Positions 1-7,604 of a DNA stretch of 16,539 nucleotides are shown here, piece after piece. The notes under the pieces are model-generated. The model made no database searches. It was not told the DNA's origin and saw nothing but the letters and a program-made list of their open reading frames with translations. Source of the DNA: Candidatus Omnitrophota bacterium (lineage in GTDB: Bacteria > Omnitrophota > Koll11 > Duberdicusellales > 4484-171); contig JAUYCY010000139.1 of NCBI GenBank assembly GCA_030692055.1, positions 1 through 16,539 on the forward strand, given 5' to 3'. Both the position numbers and the translations under genes were made by a program. Each line of letters begins with the position of its first letter. The stretch's first letter is position 1.

Positions 1-89
1 AGATGCCCTCCTCCCGAGATGCACATGTCTAATATTTGATTTCGTACCCAATTTGCTTTTTTCTCTAATTCCAGGTATTGACGAGTCAT
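1..89 (-). CDS. Transketolase N-terminal subunit (5' end only, partial)
   Basis: From an ATG at 89 the frame is open to the window edge for 29 codons. It reads MTRQYLELEKKANWVRNQIL, then DMCISGGGH. The helix with two basic residues followed by a Gly-rich GGGH matches the start of transketolase N-terminal halves, where a (S)GH motif contacts thiamine diphosphate. Only the extreme N-terminus is present, so the call depends on a short match. It follows the epimerase by 12 nt. There is no strong Shine-Dalgarno, only a weak AGAG. Confidence 0.6.
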   Translation of the reverse strand, partial: MTRQYLELEKKANWVRNQILDMCISGGGH

Positions 90-101
90 ATGGCGCTCTG
101 T

Positions 102-1034
102 CTACACGTTGCTATATTTAGAATTTGAGATAATTTGATAACCCTTAATCAGTTCTTTTATCCCCATTTCAAGGGAACAGGTAGGCTTAAACCCGGTCTT
201 CTCAATTTTCTCGTTAGAAACAATGTAGTCCCTTTTATCGATGTCTTCTCCTATCGGTGCTTCTAAATAAACAAAGCCGGGAACTTGCTCTTTTATTTTT
301 GCACAAAGTTCTATCTTAGACAAATTCGTGTCAGAAAGACCAACATTGTAAGCCTCATTTTTCATCGTATCAAAATTATCTATTGCATGAATAAACGCCC
401 TTGCAACATCACGAATATGAATAAAATTTCTTTTAAAGTGCCCTTGAAAGATAACTACAAATTTGTCTTTGACAGCCCGGTACGTCAAATCATTTACGAG
501 CAAGTCTACCCTCATCCTTGGCGACATTCCAAAAACCGTAGCTAATCTAAAACTAATGGCATTGCCTCTTTCCAGTATAATTTTCTCCGCTTCGACTTTT
601 AACTTGCCATATAAAGAAATCGGGTTCAGAGGCGTCTCTTCTGTACAATATGCTTTTTTCTGTCCAATTCCATAACCGCTGTTTGTGTTAGGCATGACTA
701 TTCTCTGCTCTTTGGCAGCAACTTTTGCCAGAAGAGCCATCGCATCTTTATTGGTGGTTACTGCTGCTACTTTATCTAGGGTGCATAACGGGGCGCCTAC
801 TAATGCTGCCAAAGGAAAGATGTAATCGGCATCTTGTAAAAGGGGGCGTAAAACACTTTCCTCTCTTGCGTCTCCCTTTATGACATTAAAATTTTCATAT
901 ATACAACAATCCGCCAATGAATTCTGCCTATACATAAAATTATCTAACACGGTTACTGCATGCCCTAATTTCAAAAGTTCCCAAACGAATACAGAGCCAA
1001 CATATCCGGCTCCTCCAGTCACTAATATTTTCAT
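102..1034 (-). CDS. NAD-dependent sugar epimerase/dehydratase (extended SDR), 310 aa
   Basis: The Rossmann motif TGGAGYVGS (6-14) is followed by the acidic LDNF (30-33) that selects NAD(H). Catalytic residues fit the extended short-chain dehydrogenase pattern: Ser/Thr in NTNSGYG (116-122) and Tyr142-x-x-x-Lys146 in YGKLK, with FRLATVFG (162-169) as the substrate-side motif. The substrate should be a nucleotide sugar, but its identity cannot be read from sequence. The ATG at 1034 is preferred over the in-frame GTG at 1043 because an AAGGTGG Shine-Dalgarno lies 5 nt before it. The probable transketolase gene starts 12 nt beyond the stop, suggesting joint synthesis of a modified or branched sugar; that link is inference. 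Confidence 0.85.
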   Translation of the reverse strand: MKILVTGGAGYVGSVFVWELLKLGHAVTVLDNFMYRQNSLADCCIYENFNVIKGDAREESVLRPLLQDADYIFPLAALVGAPLCTLDKVAAVTTNKDAMALLAKVAAKEQRIVMPNTNSGYGIGQKKAYCTEETPLNPISLYGKLKVEAEKIILERGNAISFRLATVFGMSPRMRVDLLVNDLTYRAVKDKFVVIFQGHFKRNFIHIRDVARAFIHAIDNFDTMKNEAYNVGLSDTNLSKIELCAKIKEQVPGFVYLEAPIGEDIDKRDYIVSNEKIEKTGFKPTCSLEMGIKELIKGYQIISNSKYSNV

Positions 1035-1203
1035 TTTAGCCACCTTTGTTTTATAGAATTAAAATACCTCAGATACCCCTGATCTAGCCCCTTCGGAAAT
1101 ATGCCGGGGTCTTATATAAGGTAATATGTACACGGCCATCTCTTACCACTACCCCCAAAGGATGAAGTTTTAAATCGCGTAAGTACGAATCAACCCTCCG
1201 AGT

Positions 1204-1227
1204 ACCCTGAGCCTAAAGGCTCAGGGT
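1204..1227. repeat. Perfect 10-bp hairpin between wzt and the epimerase gene
   Basis: ACCCTGAGCC and GGCTCAGGGT pair perfectly around a TAAA loop. Neither strand has a T-run after it. It lies in the gap 1035-1303, which otherwise shows no gene and no convincing promoter. It could be a repeat, a factor-assisted terminator or an mRNA processing/stability element. Confidence 0.7.
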
Positions 1228-1249
1228 CTGCTATAGGGTGATACTGAGA

Positions 1250-1295
1250 GCGGCGTATACCTATCTCGTCCTTAAGGACGAAGTTTGGACGCCGC
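1250..1295. repeat. Nested palindrome 8 nt after the wzt stop
   Basis: An outer inverted repeat GCGGCGT (1250-1256) / ACGCCGC (1289-1295) encloses a perfect 16-bp palindrome TCGTCCTTAAGGACGA (1266-1281). As RNA it would fold into a stem with an inner hairpin at the 3' end of the wzt message. No T-run follows on the minus strand, so it is not a canonical intrinsic terminator; it may stabilise the transcript end or be a repeat element. Confidence 0.7.
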
Positions 1296-1303
1296 CGAAT
1301 GTA

Positions 1304-2584
1304 TCAAGTCGTATGTTCAACGCTCCATTTACATGGATAATCAACCACCCCTACTTGATGAGGCGTATGCCACGACTTATCATGACTAATCCCTAACTCA
1401 AGAATGTCAAACTCTAAGGCAACACGAATATGATCTTCAACTCCTGGCCCGACTGCTCCTATTTGAATTTCATAATAACCTGGAGCTAAGATATTTGGAT
1501 TTATCTCAACATGGAACTCAGAGGTTCCTTCTGGTAACGTATCGGAAAGACCGTTATAAATCTGATGGGTTGAGAAAATATATTCTGCAATTTTAGAATA
1601 AATGCCAAGGCCAACGAGAACCTTTTCACACTTTTTAGTTGCGCAACCTCGAAAAATTATTTCAAAGGGTTCGCGAAATCGTAATTCCGAGGTCGATTGC
1701 TTCTGAGAATTAAGTAAAATGATGTGCGTCCATTTGAAAAGGCTATCCGGTCTCGACGCAGCAAACCGCAGTTTCGGACTATTCAGGTCTCCTTTAATAT
1801 TACTTACTTCGGTAGTCATAGCAATGTAAGCGTTAAGCATTTCATGGGTTGGTCCTTCTTTTAAAAGCATGCCTTCGTTGAGAAGTATTGCTCGCGAGCA
1901 TAATCGACTAACCGCTTGCAAATTGTGACTGACAAATAATACGGTCCTACCTTCTTCCGCCACGTTTCCCATCTTACCGAGACACTTCTTCTGAAATTCA
2001 ATATCGCCAACAGCCAATACTTCATCTACTAATAAAATTTCTGGTTCTAAGTGGGCGGCTACGGCAAAGGCAAGGCGCACATACATACCGCTGGAATAAT
2101 GTTTCACCGGAGTATCAATAAACTTCTCAATTTCGGCAAAAGCCACAATCTCATCAAACTTTTGTTTTATCTCCGCCTTTTTCATCCCCAAGATAACCCC
2201 GCTTAGGTAGATATTATCCCGACCGGTAAGTTCAGGATGAAAACCCGTGCCGACCTCAAGCAAAGAAGCCATCCGGCCTTGGACTTCGACATACCCTTCA
2301 GTGGGTGGAGTGATACGAGAAAGTATTTTAAGAAGAGTGGATTTACCTGCCCCATTACGGCCAATTATACCCACAGCTTCGCCTTTTTTTATCTCAAAAG
2401 ATACATCCTTTAGCGCCCAGATATAGTTTAGGGCTTGTTCCTTTACTTTTAAGCCATTTTTAAGTTTTTTAAGGGAAGATGTGAAGATATTGTTTATAGC
2501 CTCGCGTAAGGTCTTATAAGGCGCTTTCTCTCCGATATGATAAAGTTTACCTAAGTTTTCTACGCGTATCACCACTTCGTTCAT
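1304..2584 (-). CDS. wzt: Wzt-type polysaccharide ABC transporter ATP-binding protein, 426 aa
   Basis: Residues 1-255 form the ATPase: Walker A GRNGAGKS (75-82), signature YSSGMYVR (163-170), Walker B ILLVDE (183-188) and H-loop H220. The extended N-terminus before the A-loop and the HPELTGRDNIYLSG segment (116-129) are typical of teichoic acid/O-antigen exporters. Residues about 265-426 form a beta-rich C-terminal domain like Wzt_C, which in O-antigen systems binds the modified chain terminus and gives substrate specificity. It lies 3 nt after the permease stop. The full-length C-terminal domain implies that the exported chain carries a recognised cap. No autoregulatory signal is visible upstream. 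Confidence 0.92.
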   Translation of the reverse strand: MNEVVIRVENLGKLYHIGEKAPYKTLREAINNIFTSSLKKLKNGLKVKEQALNYIWALKDVSFEIKKGEAVGIIGRNGAGKSTLLKILSRITPPTEGYVEVQGRMASLLEVGTGFHPELTGRDNIYLSGVILGMKKAEIKQKFDEIVAFAEIEKFIDTPVKHYSSGMYVRLAFAVAAHLEPEILLVDEVLAVGDIEFQKKCLGKMGNVAEEGRTVLFVSHNLQAVSRLCSRAILLNEGMLLKEGPTHEMLNAYIAMTTEVSNIKGDLNSPKLRFAASRPDSLFKWTHIILLNSQKQSTSELRFREPFEIIFRGCATKKCEKVLVGLGIYSKIAEYIFSTHQIYNGLSDTLPEGTSEFHVEINPNILAPGYYEIQIGAVGPGVEDHIRVALEFDILELGISHDKSWHTPHQVGVVDYPCKWSVEHTT

Positions 2585-2587
2585 CTT

Positions 2588-4471
2588 CTACACCATATCT
2601 GCAAAAACTTTCTCCATCCGGCGAAAATAAAAAGCGCCAGAAATCAAGATAATGACAACTATGCTTAAGGAAACCAGCATTAGTGGACCGGGTGGCGCTG
2701 TTCCTAAAAGGATCCAACGAAAACCCTCGATTACGCCTACCATCGGATTTAAACCATATATCCACTGCCAGGACTTCGGCAAAGATGCGCTGGAGTAAAC
2801 CACCGGTGAGGCAAAAAACCAAAACTGGATTAAAAAAGGTATAGTGTAGCGGACATCCCGATACTGCACATTGATTGCGGAAAACCACAAACCCACTGCC
2901 AAGGCAGTAATTAATGCCAAGAGTAGAAAAACAGGAAGTAGAAGGATTTTTATGGTGGGAGGAAAACCATAATAAAACATCAACCCGATAAAAACAAGAA
3001 ATGCAAAGCCAAAATCAACCAAAGGAGATATAATCCCAGAAAGAGGCATAATTAGCCGCGGGAAATAAACCTTCGTAATAAGATTAGCGTTCTGGATCAC
3101 GCTGTCAGTAGAACGACTAATGCCTTCGGCAAATAACATCCAGGGCAGTATGGCCGCATAACTAAATAAGGGGTAAGCAATGCCTTCGCGCGGGACTTTC
3201 ATAAACCTGCCAAAGAACAGACTAAATACCACCATCATCAAAAATGGCTGCAATATTGCCCAGGTAGCGCCCATGGTCGTCTGCTTGTAACGCACTTTGA
3301 TCTCACGCCAGATGAAAAAATAGAGTAATTCGCGATGGCGCCAGAGCTCTTTTAGATCAATAGGCACCCATCCCTTAACAGGTTTAATCCTTAGGATAGA
3401 ATTAGAAGATATTACCTTTGCAGAAATTATTTCAGAGACGCGCTCTTTAAATTTGTCAAAACTAAAAAATTCAAGGACGCGTGTCCTTAGATACAAACCA
3501 TCTAATAATCTTTCAGAAACTTCTCTCTTTAAAATTTTGATAATTGCTGCTTTAATTTCGCTGAGATTATGCGGGTTAACCAAAAACCCTATATCTCCAT
3601 CCAAAAGCGCATCGCCTGAACCATCAATATTTCCGGCAATAACCGGCTTACCGCAGGCAAGCGCTTCTAAAAAGACTATGCCAAATCCCTCACCAGAACT
3701 GGGCAGCACAAAGACATCGCAGAGGTTATAATAATCTACTATTTCCTCATGAGGTATAAAACCGTTAAGTATTACTTTATCTTCCAAATTATTATCGCTA
3801 ATCAACGCCTTTATTCTCTCTTCATCGCTACCTGAGCCTACGATAATATATTTTGCATTAGGAATCTCCTTTACTATTTCTTTCATCGCCATAATCACCA
3901 AGTCATATCCTTTATACTTTTCTTGCTTCGATAACCGGGCAACAGTAAGAATAATCTTATCATCCGCTTTTATGCTTAGCTTATTCATAAGATACGCGGA
4001 TTTTGGCTGGGGGCTAAACTTTTGCGCATTAAAGGTATTAGGAAGAACGAAGATGTTCTTTTCTAAATAATTCGGCAATTGCTTCAAGATTTCGTTTTTG
4101 GTGAATCTACTTACCGAGAGAACCTTAAGAGAATGTTGCAAGCCTATTTTTTTTAACCCTTTTAACCTCCATGCCTCTATGCCATGGGCTATCGTAAAAT
4201 AAGGTATTTTAAAAATTTTATTTAATAATAGGCAAAAGAAAGAAAAATTAATATGACCGCAAAGGATAAACTGGGGTTTAAAAGTAAATACCTGCCTTAA
4301 GGCATTGATAACAAATACAGCCTTTCTAAAACCCCTGTTTTTATTATCATTTAGAGAAACCACGCTTAAGCTATTCCCAAGTTCAGCCAATGCCTTTATC
4401 AGGTGATTATTAAATACCTGAATACCGCCTTTATTATTAGCAAGGTCAGTGACTAAAAATAGAGTTTTCAT
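2588..4471 (-). CDS. GT4 glycosyltransferase fused to a Wzm-type ABC-2 polysaccharide permease, 627 aa
   Basis: Residues 1 to about 350 are a GT-B fold GT4 glycosyltransferase: GGIQVFNNHL near the start, AHGIEAW at 95-101, and the EX7E motif at E261 to E269 within GEGFGIVFLEALACGKP. From about 362 the sequence becomes a full Wzm-like permease: KPVKGWVPIDLKELW, FIWREIKVRYKQT (386-398), GATWAILQP (401-409), then about six membrane helices to 612 and a basic tail. No stop or frameshift separates the domains. A GTG at 3367 (V369), preceded by AAGGG, could allow separate translation of the permease. The start at 4471 has GGAAGG 7 nt upstream, 1 nt after the amidotransferase stop. The partner ATPase lies 3 nt downstream. 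It may couple the last sugar addition to export. Confidence 0.88.
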   Translation of the reverse strand: MKTLFLVTDLANNKGGIQVFNNHLIKALAELGNSLSVVSLNDNKNRGFRKAVFVINALRQVFTFKPQFILCGHINFSFFCLLLNKIFKIPYFTIAHGIEAWRLKGLKKIGLQHSLKVLSVSRFTKNEILKQLPNYLEKNIFVLPNTFNAQKFSPQPKSAYLMNKLSIKADDKIILTVARLSKQEKYKGYDLVIMAMKEIVKEIPNAKYIIVGSGSDEERIKALISDNNLEDKVILNGFIPHEEIVDYYNLCDVFVLPSSGEGFGIVFLEALACGKPVIAGNIDGSGDALLDGDIGFLVNPHNLSEIKAAIIKILKREVSERLLDGLYLRTRVLEFFSFDKFKERVSEIISAKVISSNSILRIKPVKGWVPIDLKELWRHRELLYFFIWREIKVRYKQTTMGATWAILQPFLMMVVFSLFFGRFMKVPREGIAYPLFSYAAILPWMLFAEGISRSTDSVIQNANLITKVYFPRLIMPLSGIISPLVDFGFAFLVFIGLMFYYGFPPTIKILLLPVFLLLALITALAVGLWFSAINVQYRDVRYTIPFLIQFWFFASPVVYSSASLPKSWQWIYGLNPMVGVIEGFRWILLGTAPPGPLMLVSLSIVVIILISGAFYFRRMEKVFADMV

Positions 4472-4472
4472 T

Positions 4473-4901
4473 TTATTGCCTTCCCATTACTATCAGCGCC
4501 CAAGCCCTTGACCAGTGTAGCCTGCCCTGTTCAAACTTACGCCAGAGGCTATCAGCGTATCTCTTATTTATATTGCCTTTAGATAAGGCGGCCTTTAAAA
4601 GTTGCTTCCCTTGTTTTCTTAGCCATAAATCAAAAGGAAAAGTAAACCCTTGTTTTTTTCTATAAATAATTTCTCTAGGCAACATATCCTTAAGGGATTT
4701 TGCTAGAAGTGGCTTGGGTATATTCTTATCAATCTTCAGACCAGAGTTTACAGGGGCGATAAAATCTACCAGGATATGGTCAAGAAAAGGCACCCTGGTT
4801 TCCACGGAATGATACATACTCATAAAATCGGTATCTTTCAGTAGTTGGCTCTGCAGGTAGAAATTTATTTCCATATATGAGAGCCAATCGATAGGATTCA
4901 T
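4473..4901 (-). CDS. asnB: Asparagine synthase-type amidotransferase, C-terminal part (142 aa)
   Basis: This is the C-terminal portion of the synthetase domain: it contains LLKDTDFMSMYHSVETRVPFLDH-type residues (about 20-42), the conserved Asp-x-x-Ser-Met and Glu-x-Arg-x-Pro-Phe-Leu-Asp positions that complete the ATP/acceptor site, then KQGFTFPFDLWLR (about 84-96). It has no ATPase or amidotransferase core of its own. Its ATG overlaps the upstream stop as ATGA and has no Shine-Dalgarno, because the preceding bases are the heptamer repeat; translation would depend on coupling. Possible states are a split two-chain enzyme, an off phase of a switchable gene, or a pseudogene. The strong conservation of the C-terminal part argues against old decay. 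Confidence 0.8.
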   Translation of the reverse strand: MNPIDWLSYMEINFYLQSQLLKDTDFMSMYHSVETRVPFLDHILVDFIAPVNSGLKIDKNIPKPLLAKSLKDMLPREIIYRKKQGFTFPFDLWLRKQGKQLLKAALSKGNINKRYADSLWRKFEQGRLHWSRAWALIVMGRQ

Positions 4902-6295
4902 AGTTGATAGTTGATAGTTGATAGTTGAAAATTATCCATAACCTCTTTTATTTCTTTTTCCGATACGCCCAAGATTTTTTCAACATCCTTTGGCGCAAAA
5001 AGCCCTCTGATAGCTAAGTAGAGCGCCAGATGGCCGTCTTTTTGAAGATAATTTAACTTACGCCAGCGATCATTAAGACCGCCGGTTAAAGCAAACGCAG
5101 GCCGCAATATTTTCGGCAGACGATTTATAGCCTTAAGCAAGCGGATTTTTTTAAATGATTCGTATCCGCAAAAAATTTCATCTCCTCCTAAACCTGACAA
5201 TACTGCCTTCAACCCTGCCTGTTTAGCCGCCCTGGAGACAAAATAGGTATTTACTCCATCAACCGTGGGTTGGTCCATTGCCGTAAAGATATTCTCGAGC
5301 TCGGCATAAAAATCCTTTTGTGTTACTTTTATCTGCCGATGGTCGCTGCGGTATCGTTCGGCAATCATCTTCTGGTAAGGGAGTTCAGAATATTCTGCTT
5401 CATCAAAAATAATGGAGAGCGTGGTAATCGGGACTCTAGTTTTACTTGCAAGGGCAACCAAAGCTGATGAATCTATGCCTCCGCTTAAAAACACACCCAA
5501 TGGCGCATCGCTAATCAAATGAAGGTTTACAGTTTCAGCCAGGATAGAACGCAAACTGCTATATATATCTTCGGCGTCTTTTATCTTAGCTTTAGTGAAA
5601 CTATCAATAGGGTCGTAGTATTTTACCAGTCTTTTTTTACCATCCTCAATCAACAGGTAACTGCCCACCGGTAAAGAAAAAACATTCTTTAGCGTGGTCA
5701 AAGGCGCCGGGATATAACCAAAAATAAAAAAGGCAATATCCGCCTTATGGTTACGTTCAAACGGGATAATTCCGCTTTTTACCATAGCGCCCACTTCAGA
5801 AGAAAATATGAGCAGTGTATCGTCCTGATAATAATAAAGCGGTTTTATGCCAAATCGATCACGGGTAAGGATAAACCTTGGGCTCGCAGATGTTAGGTCA
5901 TAAATGGCAAAGGCAAACATTCCTCGCAGGCGCTTAAGCAAACCATCAATCCCCCATTCCTTATAACCATTGATGACTACCTCTGTATCGGAATTAGACC
6001 TAAAACTATAATCCTTTTCTTTTAACTCATTTTGCAGTTGGCGATAGTTATATATTTCGCCATTGTAGGATATCCATACTTTGCCCTCTCTATCAGACAT
6101 CGGCTGGTGGGCTAAAGAGGTAAGGTCGATTATAGAAAGCCTCGTATTCACCAGGCAAAGCCGTTTATCAGCACTAAAATAGATACCGCAGTCATCAGGT
6201 CCCCGATGCGTCAGATAATCGCGCATCTTGACCGCACGATCAAAGTTTGTCTCTTTTTCTGCTTTGAGATTATATATTCCCGCTATTCCACACAT
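4898..6295 (-). CDS. asnB: Asparagine synthase-type amidotransferase, N-terminal part (465 aa), frame broken at a heptamer repeat
   Basis: Residues 1-200 form a class II glutamine amidotransferase domain. The start is set at the ATG at 6295 because it places the nucleophile Cys directly after Met (MCGIAGIY), with RGPDD (31-35), RLSIID (52-57) and YNGEIYNY (77-84). The synthetase domain follows with the PP-loop SGGIDSS (271-277) and SGLGGDE (367-373). A frame extending upstream to 6346 only reads the intergenic repeat. The protein ends DNFQLSTINYQL, encoded by the heptamer, and stops in an ATGA overlap with the frame of the missing C-terminal part. Together the parts total about 607 aa, normal for AsnB. 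In glycan loci this family may amidate sugar uronic acids rather than make asparagine; the substrate is not determined. Confidence 0.85.
   Translation of the reverse strand: MCGIAGIYNLKAEKETNFDRAVKMRDYLTHRGPDDCGIYFSADKRLCLVNTRLSIIDLTSLAHQPMSDREGKVWISYNGEIYNYRQLQNELKEKDYSFRSNSDTEVVINGYKEWGIDGLLKRLRGMFAFAIYDLTSASPRFILTRDRFGIKPLYYYQDDTLLIFSSEVGAMVKSGIIPFERNHKADIAFFIFGYIPAPLTTLKNVFSLPVGSYLLIEDGKKRLVKYYDPIDSFTKAKIKDAEDIYSSLRSILAETVNLHLISDAPLGVFLSGGIDSSALVALASKTRVPITTLSIIFDEAEYSELPYQKMIAERYRSDHRQIKVTQKDFYAELENIFTAMDQPTVDGVNTYFVSRAAKQAGLKAVLSGLGGDEIFCGYESFKKIRLLKAINRLPKILRPAFALTGGLNDRWRKLNYLQKDGHLALYLAIRGLFAPKDVEKILGVSEKEIKEVMDNFQLSTINYQL
4900..4927. repeat. Perfect heptamer repeat (ATAGTTG x 4) at the break point of the asparagine synthase gene
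   Basis: Four identical copies of ATAGTTG on the plus strand (CAACTAT on the coding strand). The upstream reading frame terminates at TGA 4900-4898, at the repeat edge, and the ATG of the downstream frame (4901-4899) overlaps the last unit. Counting codons, four units put the halves out of frame, while two or five units would join them into one continuous protein. Confidence 0.95.
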
Positions 6296-6314
6296 CATTT
6301 TATTAAACTTAAAA

Positions 6315-6482
6315 GTAAAAACGTAAAAGGTAAAACCACAATTCAAAACTCTCCCGCTTTACGGGATCCCGCCTAATATTAAACAATTGGCGGGAAAAAC
6401 TTTTTACTTTTTCCCGCCTTTTGCGGGATCCCGCTTCTGGCGGGAAACTTTTGGTTTTGCCTTTTTACTTTTACCTTTTTAC
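6315..6482. repeat. Composite intergenic element: inverted heptamer arrays around CCCGC/GCGGG hairpins
   Basis: The gap between the reductase gene and the amidotransferase gene (6296-6503) is almost filled by repeats. The left arm, plus strand 6315-6337, reads as 7-mers GTAAAAA, CGTAAAA, GGTAAAA, then CC. The right arm, 6482-6453 on the minus strand, reads GTAAAAA, GGTAAAA, GTAAAAA, GGCAAAA, then CC, so the arms are inverted relative to each other. Between them are four hairpin pairs of TCCCGC/GCGGGA type (6352-6366, 6367-6395, 6412-6428, 6429-6445), in two similar modules that each contain GGGATCCC. No gene is present. The hairpins lack a clean following T-run, so I do not call a terminator. 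It could be a MITE-like or RNA-structure repeat. Confidence 0.75.
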
Positions 6483-6503
6483 TTAACTTGATAATTCACG
6501 AGA

Positions 6504-7604
6504 TTATATAAAGACGTCCTTCAGGAAACCAATAAAAACCTTACCTAAGAGAATCTGTAACTGGGGGTCCTTAATAATGATAGATATAACCTTAGAATGA
6601 TTCTCAAAATCTCCAAACTTCTCTATAATACTGGCGTTATTCTTAAGAACGGCGAATAATTTTTCCGTTTCCTCTTGGTTTAATCTCTCATACATCTGTT
6701 TTAATTTTAAACCGATATTAATTTCTCTCTCAAATCTCTGCTTCCATTGCCTCTCGTATTCTCCAGCGTTATTCTTTAATATACAATCAACGAGCATCTC
6801 TGCGCAGCGCATGCCATAATATATGCCGCCATGGGTTAAAGGCTTTATCTGACAGGCAGCGTCTCCCACTAAAAATATATTTCTATTATGGGTGAGGCAT
6901 TTGCCTAAAGGCACAACCCCGGCGAATTTTTCTAAAATTTCTCCCTCAGCAGACTTCTCTTCTAGAAATTCGCTTAAATCATGGTAAGGATTATCCGAAA
7001 TAATCCCTATCCGAACAATACCTTCACCCTCGGGAATAACCCAGGCAAAACATGGATTTTTTAGATAAACTTGAACGCAAGATTTATCGCATCCATCATA
7101 TCTCATTCTAAATTGCACCCCGCGCAGATACTCGATATTTTCCTTGAAACCTACGACCTTACGCAGCGTTGAATTTGCGCCATCTGAACCGATAACAATA
7201 TCCGCATAATATTCTCCTTTGTCTGTCTCTACCAGGTAAGCCTCGCCTTCCCTTTCTATGCCGACAAATTTGGTGTTAAAATTTATCTTTAAGCCCTCAC
7301 CTAAGGCGCGGTCAAACTTTTCCCGGTCTATTACCACGGCCACGTCTTTTCTGTTTATTTTAAAACTATCGTGATTTAAGAAAAACTCTGCACAATCTAT
7401 CCGATTGATGATGACGTCGTCGTTAATCGGCACCTTAATTTGAGTGAGCACATCCGTGCTCACCAGGCCTGCGCAATGAACAGGCCGGCCAATATCGGCG
7501 TGTTCCTCAATGATAGTGATGTCAAAATTCTTATTTTTCTCTTTAAGTAGTTGCGCGACATAACAACCGATAGGTCCCGCGCCAATAATTATGAGCTTTA
7601 TCAC
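6504..7604 (-). CDS. Geranylgeranyl reductase family FAD-dependent oxidoreductase, 366 aa
   Basis: The N-terminal Rossmann motif GAGPIG (8-13) binds FAD. GRPVHCAGLVS (39-49) is the conserved Cys-containing segment of the geranylgeranyl reductase/ChlP-like group, IGSDGANSTLRK (138-149) is the second flavin motif, FAWVIPEGE (186-194) matches the family's aromatic-x-Trp-x-x-Pro substrate signature, and LVGDAA (245-250) is the third flavin motif. Members saturate double bonds in isoprenoid chains (chlorophyll phytyl, archaeal lipids, dolichol). Inside a glycan assembly operon a plausible substrate is the polyprenyl lipid carrier, but that is inference; other flavin oxidoreductase roles remain possible. 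The start is GTG at 7604, overlapping the TPR gene stop as GTGA. Confidence 0.85.
   Translation of the reverse strand: MIKLIIIGAGPIGCYVAQLLKEKNKNFDITIIEEHADIGRPVHCAGLVSTDVLTQIKVPINDDVIINRIDCAEFFLNHDSFKINRKDVAVVIDREKFDRALGEGLKINFNTKFVGIEREGEAYLVETDKGEYYADIVIGSDGANSTLRKVVGFKENIEYLRGVQFRMRYDGCDKSCVQVYLKNPCFAWVIPEGEGIVRIGIISDNPYHDLSEFLEEKSAEGEILEKFAGVVPLGKCLTHNRNIFLVGDAACQIKPLTHGGIYYGMRCAEMLVDCILKNNAGEYERQWKQRFEREINIGLKLKQMYERLNQEETEKLFAVLKNNASIIEKFGDFENHSKVISIIIKDPQLQILLGKVFIGFLKDVFI

Noticed and set aside
1035..1043. GTG start for the epimerase at 1043
   Set aside because: The GTG overlaps the AAGGTGG Shine-Dalgarno that correctly spaces the ATG at 1034; MKILVTGG is also the usual family start.
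2547..2888. Minus-strand 113-codon open frame overlapping the Wzm region
   Set aside because: It lies out of frame within the well-supported permease and Wzt genes and has no recognisable domain.
3387..3397. Small palindrome ATCC-TTA-GGAT at the glycosyltransferase/permease junction as a fusion scar
   Set aside because: An 11-bp dyad with a 3-nt centre is common by chance in AT-rich DNA and gives no evidence of a recombination site.
6296..6346. Upstream extension of the amidotransferase frame to 6346
   Set aside because: The extra 17 residues are read from the heptamer-repeat arm, and an extended N-terminus would bury the catalytic Cys that must follow Met.
6352..6445. Intrinsic terminator after the reductase gene
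   Set aside because: Hairpins are present, but no stem is followed by a clear run of T on the minus strand; called as a repeat element instead.
6315..6482. Insertion sequence
   Set aside because: No transposase frame and no clear target-site duplication; inverted arms alone are not enough.
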